Below are positions 1 to 5,451 of a DNA stretch of 9,012 nt, in pieces. The stretch is from Thermoanaerobacterales bacterium (GTDB lineage: Bacteria; Bacillota; Thermosediminibacteria; Thermosediminibacterales; Tepidanaerobacteraceae). Under the pieces are notes generated by a model. That model was not told the DNA's origin, searched no databases, and was given only the letters and a program-made list of their open reading frames with translations. The DNA is taken from the NCBI GenBank assembly GCA_012839145.1, contig DUNY01000200.1, positions 1 to 9,012 on the forward strand, read 5' to 3'. The position numbers and the translations under genes are program-made. Numbering within the stretch: the first letter of the stretch is position 1; every line of letters starts with the position of its first letter.

Positions 1-1
1 C

Positions 2-46
2 CCTGCTCTTTTAAGTGCGCTGGGCATGGACGGGAAGCTAAAATAA
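2..46 (+). CDS. possible C-terminal tail of an upstream gene (partial)
   Basis: The second reading frame is open from the window edge and ends PALLSALGMDGKLK at a TAA (44-46). The composition is protein-like, and the stop falls at the edge of the palindrome, as expected for a gene followed by a hairpin. Another frame is also open to a TAA at 49-51, so the choice of frame is uncertain. Too little is visible to name a family; this may be noncoding. Confidence 0.25.
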   Translation, partial: PALLSALGMDGKLK

Positions 47-86
47 CTTAAATCTCCGGTGCCAGGCACCGGAGATTTAAGTTATT
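42..86. repeat. perfect 22-bp palindrome with GGTGCC/GGCACC core
   Basis: The left arm (42-63) and right arm (65-86) are exact reverse complements, separated by one base. The centre reads GGTGCCAGGCACC and the outer half is AT-rich. No T-run follows on either strand, so it is not a standard Rho-independent terminator, though it could end transcription of the gene to its left. Short palindromes with a GGTGCC...GGCACC core occur as dispersed REP/MITE-like elements in many bacteria, so an interspersed repeat is the likeliest reading. That reading is inference, since only one copy is in the window. Confidence 0.7.
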
Positions 87-157
87 AAAAATTGTGAAAA
101 TGTCCATTTTGAATCCTAAATATATAGACAAAATATGGATGAAGAAAAGAACATATA

Positions 158-170
158 ACAGGATACAATA
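158..170 (+). promoter_or_regulatory. ACAGGATA box upstream of the first Gln-rich gene
   Basis: ACAGGATA (158-165), extended to GATACAATA, lies 48 bases before the TTG start at 206. The same 8-mer lies 49 bases before the next gene's start, at 817-824. TACAAT (164-169) could be a sigma-A -10, and GATAnnnTA differs by one base from the sigma-K -10 pattern CATAnnnTA. I see no convincing -35 for either sigma factor, so the role is tentative. Confidence 0.3.
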
Positions 171-205
171 TTTAAGAGAATCCAAGCCAAAATGGAGGTG
201 TTAAT

Positions 206-784
206 TTGGATAATCTTAAAAACCTTTGCACTAATTTTTCGGATCAAAATCTGAAACTTGAAAACATTATTACGCAAAATCAAACCAGTTTTAACAATTT
301 AAGTAATCAATTAAAAAATGCTGTGCAGGATATATTGAACTTTAAAAACGACATTGATAAAACGATTCAACAAATTGAGATGGAAATAGAACGGAACCAG
401 AACCTTTTGGCCAAATGGGTATCGGGAGCTAATACTAAACTAATGCAGGAACAGATAGCCCATAAGCGAGCGGCTCTAACAAATCAGGTACAAAAGATCA
501 ATGATGTTTTTACTCAAATTTCTCAAGAAATAGATAAAACATTAAATGATTTTGGTACATCATCCCAACAGATTGTTGCTGATTTTAAAAATACTGAAAA
601 TAAGCTGCAAAATATAACAAAGACAAATCAAACAGTTGGTGCATCACCTTCTATCGATGTCAACACACATCTTCAACAAAGCTTAAAGCAGGCAATAGAT
701 GCCCTGAATTCCGCACGGCAAGGTATAGAACAACAGAAAGTATTTAATGAAATAAATAAATCCATTGATAATTTACTTCAGTAA
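206..784 (+). CDS. coiled-coil, Gln/Asn-rich hypothetical protein
   Basis: I do not recognise the family. The start is TTG at 206, set by GGAGGTG (194-200) five bases upstream. The 192-residue product is rich in Gln, Asn, Lys and Ile with long stretches of heptad-like spacing, for example residues 40-65 and 80-115. That suggests a mostly helical, coiled-coil cytoplasmic protein. No signal peptide or membrane segment is visible. The C-terminal section (162-184: QAIDAL, then ARQGI, then KVFNEIN) matches the corresponding part of the next gene's product, so the two are likely diverged paralogs or share a partner-binding segment. The gene is followed after 81 bases by its relative, and no terminator lies between them. 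A structural or spore-associated role is possible but is only a guess from composition and small size. Confidence 0.8.
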   Translation: MDNLKNLCTNFSDQNLKLENIITQNQTSFNNLSNQLKNAVQDILNFKNDIDKTIQQIEMEIERNQNLLAKWVSGANTKLMQEQIAHKRAALTNQVQKINDVFTQISQEIDKTLNDFGTSSQQIVADFKNTENKLQNITKTNQTVGASPSIDVNTHLQQSLKQAIDALNSARQGIEQQKVFNEINKSIDNLLQ

Positions 785-816
785 TGGAAAAAATTCATAT
801 ATTTAAAACTCATTTC

Positions 817-829
817 ACAGGATATGCTA
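817..829 (+). promoter_or_regulatory. ACAGGATA box upstream of the second Gln-rich gene
   Basis: ACAGGATA (817-824), continuing GATATGCTA, repeats the element before the previous gene at nearly the same distance from the start codon (49 versus 48 bases). Surrounding sequence is not conserved, which makes the shared box more notable. It could be a promoter -10 region or a regulator site. No clear -35 is visible. Confidence 0.3.
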
Positions 830-865
830 ATATGGGAAGTTAAAATTCTTCAGGGAGGTGTTAGT

Positions 866-1327
866 TTGACCAATAAAAAGGATTTTAGCGATTATGTACT
901 GGAAAAGAAAATTGATGCTGAGGTTTCTGAAGAAATAAATAAAAAAAAGCAAAATGCCAGCACCTATGTTGATCAAGTTGGGACAAACCAACAAACCCAA
1001 GGGAGTGCAACTAAACAAATGGCTAATCAAACAACTCAATCTCCCCAACAGTTTCAGCAACTATTAAATCAGTTAAAGAATCAGACTCAGACCCAGCAGC
1101 AACAAACCGACGGTCAGGTAAACCAAGCCATCCAACAGGCTATTAATGCTCTTTCCCAGGCACAACAGAGCATACAAGCAAACCAAGTATTTTATCAAAT
1201 GAATCAGTTGCTGGATCAGTCAACAAAACAATTACAACAATTAAATCAACAAAATCAACAGCCACAACAACAGCAACAACAACAACAGCAACAACAGATG
1301 CAGCAGTCCGGTCAACAACTTCAATAA
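866..1327 (+). CDS. polyglutamine-tract hypothetical protein, relative of the preceding gene
   Basis: I do not recognise the family. An ATG at 824 is in frame, but the TTG at 866 is the likely start: it has GGAGGTG (854-860) five bases upstream, and GGAGGTGTTA(G)TTTG nearly duplicates the start region of the previous gene. The 153-residue product has a charged N-terminus (MTNKKDFSDYVLEKKIDAEV) and is extremely Gln-rich from about residue 40. Residues 91-113 (QAINAL, AQQSI, QVFYQMN) match the C-terminus of the neighbour. The tail contains 11 consecutive Gln (134-144), then a Met and more Gln. No signal peptide or membrane segment is seen. Gln is encoded by mixed CAA and CAG. A strong terminator follows eight bases after the stop, so the two genes probably form one unit. 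Function is unknown. Confidence 0.78.
   Translation: MTNKKDFSDYVLEKKIDAEVSEEINKKKQNASTYVDQVGTNQQTQGSATKQMANQTTQSPQQFQQLLNQLKNQTQTQQQQTDGQVNQAIQQAINALSQAQQSIQANQVFYQMNQLLDQSTKQLQQLNQQNQQPQQQQQQQQQQQMQQSGQQLQ
1265..1297 (+). repeat. CAA/CAG triplet tract encoding 11 Gln
   Basis: Eleven uninterrupted Gln codons, mixed CAA and CAG, lie near the 3' end of the second Gln-rich gene. More Gln-dense codons lie on either side. The mixture reduces but does not remove the chance of slippage, and in-frame length variation between strains would be tolerated here. Confidence 0.85.
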
Positions 1328-1334
1328 GCGTGAC

Positions 1335-1375
1335 AATGAGGAGGTTACTAATGCATAACCTCCTCATTAGTTTTT
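1335..1375 (+). terminator. Rho-independent terminator of the Gln-rich gene pair
   Basis: A perfect 13-bp stem (1335-1347 with 1356-1368), an 8-base loop and a TTTTT run (1371-1375) follow the stop codon by eight bases. It separates this unit from the magnesium locus promoter directly downstream. Confidence 0.92.
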
Positions 1376-1384
1376 AAGTTTCCC

Positions 1385-1414
1385 TTGACATACAATTCAT
1401 AAAGGGATTAAAAT
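1385..1414 (+). promoter_or_regulatory. sigma-A-like promoter of the M-box/mgtE transcript
   Basis: A perfect -35 TTGACA (1385-1390) and a -10 TAAAAT (1409-1414, one mismatch to TATAAT) are separated by 18 bases. Transcription would start near 1421, about 20 bases before the riboswitch aptamer. Confidence 0.72.
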
Positions 1415-1439
1415 AATATTAAAGTGAAAAATATTGCAT

Positions 1440-1590
1440 ACTTCCCGTTAGGTGAGGCTCCTGTGCGAATATATGCCACTGCCCGGAAATGTCGAGAGAC
1501 ACCAATGGGTTAGCAGGTTTGACCGGATTAAGGTTGAACCTAATGTGGCTGGAAATAAATTCCAAAGTCGCCCAGTGCTAAAACCGAAGA
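1440..1590 (+). ncRNA. M-box (ykoK leader) magnesium riboswitch aptamer
   Basis: The region carries the hallmark M-box blocks in order. These are GTTAGGTGAGGCTCC (1447-1461), a GCCACTGCCC segment followed by AATGTC, ACACCAATGGGT (about 1498-1509), an AAGGTTGAACCT hairpin, GGCTGGA, and CAGTGCTAAAA (1573-1583) near the 3' end. The closing helix pairs CTTC (1441-1444) with GAAG (1586-1589). The family binds several Mg2+ ions and, when compact, favours a downstream terminator, so the Mg2+ transporter genes are expressed when Mg2+ is low. The position directly before two mgtE genes agrees with this. The reading frame crossing the aptamer (1452-1655) is a by-product of the RNA sequence. Confidence 0.95.
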
Positions 1591-1638
1591 CGAGGGGAAA
1601 TAATATTTTCTTATGCCCTTTCGTCGGAAAGGGTTTTT
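1589..1638 (+). terminator. M-box expression platform: terminator with competing antiterminator
   Basis: CCCTTTC (1616-1622) pairs with GAAAGGG (1627-1633) around a GTCG loop, followed by TTTTT (1634-1638): an intrinsic terminator. The segment GACGAGGG (1589-1596) at the end of the aptamer could instead pair with CCC..TCGTC (1616-1625), with a two-base bulge. It shares its first base with the closing helix of the aptamer. This is the expected switch: Mg2+-bound aptamer holds the closing helix and the terminator forms; at low Mg2+ the alternative pairing allows read-through. Confidence 0.82.
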
Positions 1639-1671
1639 ATGTTAATTTTAACTGATAAAGGGGGCGGTAAG

Positions 1672-1764
1672 GTGGACCCAGATCCTAGTCGACACTTTTT
1701 AAAACATAATATCAAAGAGGTTCATCCTATCGCTGCTGTAGCGGTGGTTGGATGGCTCTCTTAA
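1672..1764 (+). CDS. candidate Mg2+-sensing leader peptide (MDPDP start, MgtL-like)
   Basis: A 30-codon ORF starts with GTG at 1672, seven bases after AAAGGGGG (1657-1664), and ends at TAA (1762-1764), one base before the mgtE ribosome binding site. The peptide begins MDPDPSRHFLKHN and ends with a hydrophobic stretch, PIAAVAVVGWLS. The same frame is open from an ATG at 1639, but the GTG has the better ribosome binding site. The alternating acid-proline start resembles enterobacterial MgtL (MEPDP...), whose translation at low Mg2+ destabilises the ribosome and switches on mgtA. Its place between an M-box and mgtE fits a second magnesium sensor. That it is translated is unproven; the likeness covers only about five residues, and the rest does not resemble MgtL. 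Confidence 0.5.
   Translation: MDPDPSRHFLKHNIKEVHPIAAVAVVGWLS
1716..1759 (+). promoter_or_regulatory. hairpin within the leader ORF, upstream of the mgtE RBS
   Basis: Three nested helices can be drawn: AGAG/CTCT (1716-1719 with 1756-1759), CATCC/GGATG (1723-1727 with 1750-1754) and CGCT/AGCG (1731-1734 with 1740-1743). No T-run follows, so it is not a terminator. The CTCTT at 1758-1762 could instead pair with AAGGAG in the mgtE ribosome binding site (1767-1771). Leader translation could therefore change access to that site. The pairing is visible; the regulatory role is inferred. Confidence 0.4.
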
Positions 1765-1779
1765 AAAGGAGGGACTGTG

Positions 1780-3177
1780 ATGCTACCGAAAAAAGATGTA
1801 ATTCTTATAAAGCATCTGGTACTTAACAAAAGTGATGAAGCACATAAGATACTGGCAAATCTTCACCCGGCAGATATAGTCCAAATATTAAATGAAATAA
1901 AAAACGGCAACAAAAAACTATTTTTTCGTATGATGAGCAGCTCTAAGGCTGCGGAGGTTTTAGAAGAATTTGATCCTTTCGATAGACTTCACATAATGGA
2001 AGAAATGACCGAAACGGAAACTGTGAGAATCCTGGAAAACATGTCTGTAGACGAAATTACAGATCTTTTTCAGGAAATGCCCACAGCTCAAGCTGAAAGT
2101 CTTCTCCAGAAGCTTCCACAAGAAGATTATGAGGAACTTAAAGCACTTCTAAAAATGGCGGAAGATACAGCCGGTGGGCTTATGACTACAGATTACGTTT
2201 ACATTTTATCCGATGTGACTGTCAGTCAGGCTATTGATGATGTTCGGCAATTCGGGCAAAAAGCCGAGACAATTTATTATCTATACGTAGTTGATGATAA
2301 AAAACATTTACAGGGTGTTTTGTCCCTTAGAGAACTTATAAGTGCACCTAGAGATAAAAGAATCCATGAAATAATGCATAGAAAAATAGTATCTGTACAT
2401 GTAGACCAAGACCAAGAGGGAGTTGCTAAAATCATATCTAGATATTCTCTGTTGGCTGTTCCTGTAGTTAACGAAGAAAATCGTTTATTGGGTATTGTTA
2501 CTGTTGATGATGCCATGGAAGTCATGGAAGCAGAGGATACTGAAGATATTCATAAGATGGCGGGTATTACACCGGAAGAGGATGTGGTTTTAACAACTAC
2601 AATATGGGGTGCTTCAAAAAAACGAATATTATGGCTTGTTATATGCCTTCTGGGTGATATGTTGGCCGGTAAAGTCATCCACGGGTATTCACATGTGCTC
2701 GAGTCAGTAGTTGCTGTAGCCTTTTTCATTCCAGTACTTATGGCCACCGGAGGTAATATCGGCACACAATCTTTGGCCTTATCGGTCCGTGGTATGGCTA
2801 CTGAAGAACTGAGTAGAAAGAACATTTTACAATTTATAATTGGTGAAACACTGGCAGGTCTGCAACTGGGTATTATTTGCGGTTCAATAGTTTCAGTCAT
2901 AGCGTATATTTGGCAAAATAATGCTCAACTAAGCATAGCTGTGGGACTTTCAATGAGTATTTCTTTAATGCTGGCATCTCTGATGGGGGTTTTGGTGCCA
3001 CTGATATTTCATATATTTAACATTGATCCGGCTGTGGCTTCCGGACCTTTCATAACCACCTTGGTAGATATAACTACACTAATAATATATTTTACATTTT
3101 CACTTTACTTTATTGACATAATTTCTCTGGACATTGTTGGCGTGGTAAGCTTTGGGCTGAAGGGGGTGCTGGTATGA
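1780..3177 (+). CDS. mgtE: magnesium transporter MgtE, first copy
   Basis: Mg2+ channel/transporter of the inner membrane. ATG at 1780 is preferred over the GTG at 1777 because it lies seven bases from AAGGAGG (1766-1772). The 465-residue protein has the full family layout: a helical cytoplasmic MgtE_N domain (about 1-130), the AGGLMTTDY junction, two CBS domains (about 135-260; LQGVLSLREL, LLGIVTVDDAM) and a five-helix membrane domain (about 285-450). The membrane part has FFIPVLMATGGNIGTQS (315-331) and DPAVASGPFITTLVD (416-430). D430 is at the place of the conserved pore aspartate. In this family the cytoplasmic domains bind Mg2+ and close the pore when Mg2+ is high. The residue before TGGN is Ala322, where the second copy has Asp. 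The protein has about 20 more C-terminal residues than the second copy. Its expression should be controlled by the M-box and perhaps the leader ORF. Confidence 0.96.
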   Translation: MLPKKDVILIKHLVLNKSDEAHKILANLHPADIVQILNEIKNGNKKLFFRMMSSSKAAEVLEEFDPFDRLHIMEEMTETETVRILENMSVDEITDLFQEMPTAQAESLLQKLPQEDYEELKALLKMAEDTAGGLMTTDYVYILSDVTVSQAIDDVRQFGQKAETIYYLYVVDDKKHLQGVLSLRELISAPRDKRIHEIMHRKIVSVHVDQDQEGVAKIISRYSLLAVPVVNEENRLLGIVTVDDAMEVMEAEDTEDIHKMAGITPEEDVVLTTTIWGASKKRILWLVICLLGDMLAGKVIHGYSHVLESVVAVAFFIPVLMATGGNIGTQSLALSVRGMATEELSRKNILQFIIGETLAGLQLGIICGSIVSVIAYIWQNNAQLSIAVGLSMSISLMLASLMGVLVPLIFHIFNIDPAVASGPFITTLVDITTLIIYFTFSLYFIDIISLDIVGVVSFGLKGVLV

Positions 3178-4514
3178 ACAAAGTGGAGGATATAAGGGAT
3201 ATTTTGGAAAAAAACGATTATAAAAAGCTAAAATCCATACTTAATGAATATCATCCCGTAGATATAGCTGAGTTTTATGAAGATCTTTCATCTACAGAAA
3301 GTTTAAAGCTATTTAAAGCATTGGATTTTGATGTTGCAGTTCAGGTTTTGGAAGAAATGGATTCGAATAAAAAATATTTCATATTAACTAATATTAAACC
3401 GATTTATGCTTCCAAATTGATTGCTGAAATGCCATTTGATAATGTGGCAGACTTTTTGGGTGATTTAAGTGAAGAAGACAAAAAAGCAATATTATCTTTG
3501 GTTGGGGAAAATGAGCAAGTAGACCTAAAAGATCTCCTGGCCTATGACAAAGATAGCGCCGGTGGCCGTATGACCACTGAATATATTGCTTTTTCAAAGG
3601 ATTTAAAAGCCAAAGATGCGCTAAACAAATTGGGTGAGCTAGCTCTTGATGCAGAGACAATATATTATGTTTTTGCGGTGGATTCAGAAGGAAGACTCGT
3701 AGGAGTTGTTTCTTTAAGGGATTTAATTTTAGCACCTGAGCAAACTCCTATTGAAGATTTTATGCAAACTGATGTAAAAAAAGTCAATGCTTTGCAAGAC
3801 CAAGAAGAAGTAGCCCGTTTGATTAAAAAATACGGTTTTTTGGCATTACCTGTAGTTGACGTTAACAATATCTTATTAGGCATTGTTACAGTGGATGATG
3901 CAATGATGGTGGTAGAAGAAGAAACTACGGAAGATATATTAAAATTGTCGGGATCAGATTTTGATAAAAAAATCGATTTGGGGCAGGTTTCACCTTGGGC
4001 TCGAGCGAAACGGAGATTGCCGTGGATTCTGGTAGCTGTAGTAGGTGAAATCTTTTCCGGCCGAGTTATTAATGACTTTTCTGCTGCTTTACAGACCGTA
4101 GTGGCCTTGTCATTTTTTATTCCGGTTCTTATGGATATGGGTGGAAATGTGGGAACACAGTCGGCGGCTATTATTGTTAGAGGTCTTGCTACGGGAGAGA
4201 TTAACACCTCCTCCATAGCAAAAAATGTTTTACGAGAAGCTGCTGTGGGAATGATTTTGGGAGTATTTAACGGTTTATTAGTGGCTACAATAACGTACTT
4301 ATGGCAAGGTGAAGTATTGTTAGGTGTTGTAGTAGGAATTGCCATGGCCTTTAATCTAACATTAGCTGCCATGTTGGGTACATTTATGCCGTTATTGTGG
4401 CATAAGCTGGGGCACGATCCGGCAGTTGCATCAGGACCGCTTATTACTACATCCCTCGATATTTTAGGGCTTTTTGTTTATTTTTCTACAGCTACCTGGA
4501 TATTGAAGCTATGA
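3174..4514 (+). CDS. mgtE: magnesium transporter MgtE, second copy
   Basis: A second complete MgtE (446 residues) starts at ATG 3174, overlapping the first copy's TGA as ATGA, with GAAGGGGG (3159-3166) eight bases upstream. The overlap implies coupled translation. Domain order is the same: MgtE_N (about 1-120), AGGRMTTEY junction, CBS pair (about 130-255; LVGVVSLRDL, LLGIVTVDDAM) and membrane domain (about 280-446). It carries FFIPVLMDMGGNVGTQS (314-330) and DPAVASGPLITTSLD (415-429), with D429 matching the pore aspartate. It is homologous to the first copy along its whole length but much diverged, so this is an old duplication and not a recent one. The family forms homodimers; two co-translated copies could form a heterodimer or supply two channels with different Mg2+ response. 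No sign of decay is seen. Confidence 0.96.
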   Translation: MNKVEDIRDILEKNDYKKLKSILNEYHPVDIAEFYEDLSSTESLKLFKALDFDVAVQVLEEMDSNKKYFILTNIKPIYASKLIAEMPFDNVADFLGDLSEEDKKAILSLVGENEQVDLKDLLAYDKDSAGGRMTTEYIAFSKDLKAKDALNKLGELALDAETIYYVFAVDSEGRLVGVVSLRDLILAPEQTPIEDFMQTDVKKVNALQDQEEVARLIKKYGFLALPVVDVNNILLGIVTVDDAMMVVEEETTEDILKLSGSDFDKKIDLGQVSPWARAKRRLPWILVAVVGEIFSGRVINDFSAALQTVVALSFFIPVLMDMGGNVGTQSAAIIVRGLATGEINTSSIAKNVLREAAVGMILGVFNGLLVATITYLWQGEVLLGVVVGIAMAFNLTLAAMLGTFMPLLWHKLGHDPAVASGPLITTSLDILGLFVYFSTATWILKL

Positions 4515-4593
4515 ATTGGTAATTGTCATCGGGCATAAAATACCTCAAAAAGTGGATAATAAAATTAACATATCATTGGGAGGTTTAATACGC

Positions 4594-4863
4594 ATGAGTT
4601 TTCTCATCGCCGTCGATGACTCTCTTAGCAATATTAGGAATGCTTTACAAAAACATGGGTATCAGACAGTGGAGCTTTCCACAGCGGATTTTAGGGATGT
4701 GGATGCATATGTGGTTGCTAGCAGCAACAAAGATATTACAAAAAGAAAAAACACAATAGCCGATGAAAGAGTAATTACTGCTAGTGACACAGATGCTGAT
4801 ATGGTTATTAATATACTTAGAGATAATTTAAAATACTACGAGAAAGAAATTGACAGCCCATAA
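4594..4863 (+). CDS. YkuS-like UPF0180 family protein
   Basis: The frame is open from 4516, but ATG 4594 is the likely start. It gives an 89-residue protein beginning MSFLIAVDDSLSNIRNALQK, and GGGAGG (4578-4583) lies ten bases upstream. The N-terminal pattern (a short strand, then DSLSNIRNALQKHGYQTVEL), the DVDAYVVAS strand and the later VITASDTDADMVINIL segment resemble the small YkuS/UPF0180 proteins of Firmicutes. Function in that family is unknown. It lacks membrane segments and cysteines. The gene lies 79 bases after the second mgtE with no terminator between, so it may be co-transcribed with the magnesium genes; no strong promoter of its own is visible. The family call rests on recalled sequence likeness. 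Confidence 0.75.
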   Translation: MSFLIAVDDSLSNIRNALQKHGYQTVELSTADFRDVDAYVVASSNKDITKRKNTIADERVITASDTDADMVINILRDNLKYYEKEIDSP

Positions 4864-4878
4864 CCCCTAAGGAAAAGA

Positions 4879-4921
4879 CCGCTAGACTCCGCAATCGAAC
4901 AGAGTACCGGAAGTTTGGCGG
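4879..4921 (+). terminator. imperfect hairpin after the YkuS-like gene
   Basis: Ten bases (4879-4888) pair with 4912-4921, including two G-U pairs, and CCG (4889-4891) continues with CGG (4908-4910) across a one-base bulge. The loop is 16 bases. Only CCTATTTATT follows, a weak T-run, so termination of the mgtE-ykuS transcript is plausible but not certain. It could also be a structured RNA. Confidence 0.4.
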
Positions 4922-4971
4922 CCTATTTATTAAAAAACGGTTAAATGTTTTAGGTGTAGGAATTGTTTTGA

Positions 4972-5046
4972 GGTGAAGATGACGGCAGGTGATCCCTTGA
5001 AGGATAACAGATCTAGCTTAAAGGGAGAGGTGCCGTCATCTTCACC
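4972..5046. repeat. long inverted repeat between convergent genes
   Basis: A perfect 16-bp outer stem (4972-4987 with 5031-5046) encloses a second 6-bp stem (4993-4998 with 5021-5026). Together they make a 75-base stem-loop. A TTTTT run (5054-5058) begins eight bases after the right arm, so it may act as a terminator for plus-strand transcription; on the minus strand there is no T-run. A 24-codon frame (ATG 4979 to TAA 5053, GAGGTG just upstream) lies across it and begins MTAGDPLKD, but the palindrome itself could create this by chance. A small mobile (MITE-like) element is another possibility. Confidence 0.6.
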
Positions 5047-5071
5047 AAAATAACTTTTTATAATGAAATCG

Positions 5072-5416
5072 TTATTTGTCTTCTAATTCTATATCAAGTT
5101 CGATCCCTCTCATAATTATATTCTGGATATCTGCAAATAAGAGGGCAAAGCGCTCCTCTGCTTCCAAGTAACGTTTAAGTACAGAATTGTGGCTAACAAT
5201 ACTATAGAGATTTTCAAAGTTCTTTAGAGCTTCATCGGCAGGCTTTCCAGAAAGCTGAAGTGCTTGGACCTCAACCTGCCTGGTTCGCAAGTCTTTAAGC
5301 ATCTTTTCAGCCTGGGGATCTTGTTTTATGCTGTCCTTTGCTCTTTTGTACTCTAAGTATTCCGGGCACTCATTTAAACTTCTTGCAAGCTGATGTGCAA
5401 GATCGTAGACATTCAT
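5072..5416 (-). CDS. YheA/YlbF-family protein (Com_YlbF domain)
   Basis: A 114-residue, all-helical protein read leftwards, starting at ATG (5416-5414) with AAGGAGG (5430-5424) seven bases upstream. The N-terminus MNVYDLAHQLARSL, the central Q-rich helix and the late segment YLEAEERFALLFADIQNII fit the YlbF/YheA/YmcA group of Firmicutes. Its length is that of YheA (about 115 residues), shorter than YlbF or YmcA. YlbF and YmcA act with YaaT to direct RNase Y and to promote competence, biofilm and sporulation; the job of YheA is not established, so that role should not be transferred directly. It stands alone, convergent to the mgtE-ykuS unit and divergent from the PHP gene. No membrane segment is present. 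Confidence 0.82.
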   Translation of the reverse strand: MNVYDLAHQLARSLNECPEYLEYKRAKDSIKQDPQAEKMLKDLRTRQVEVQALQLSGKPADEALKNFENLYSIVSHNSVLKRYLEAEERFALLFADIQNIIMRGIELDIELEDK

Positions 5417-5451
5417 GCAGCGACCTCCTTCTCATTTATTCCCTGCATTAA

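Noticed and set aside
1143..1367. Minus-strand frame rich in Val opposite the polyglutamine gene
   Set aside because: It is the mirror image of CAA/CAG repeats and overlaps the terminator; no start signal.
1351..1377. Mini-ORF (ATG 1351) with GAGGAGG upstream
   Set aside because: The apparent ribosome binding site is the stem of the terminator, and the frame runs through the stem and T-run; coincidence is the simplest explanation.
1452..1655. 67-codon open frame on the plus strand
   Set aside because: It lies across the M-box aptamer and terminator, has no ribosome binding site and its sequence is explained by the conserved RNA.
3665..4372. 235-codon minus-strand frame inside the second mgtE
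   Set aside because: It lies wholly within a conserved, well-identified gene, has no ribosome binding site and low-quality, Thr/Ser/Pro-rich composition.
4523..4560. Promoter for the YkuS-like gene (TTGTCA at 4523)
   Set aside because: No -10 lies at an acceptable distance; the nearest candidates are 7 or 26 bases away.
4979..5053. 24-codon ORF within the long inverted repeat as a firm gene
   Set aside because: There is a GAGGTG upstream, but it has no recognised family and its sequence is constrained by the palindrome; kept only as a possibility in the repeat entry.
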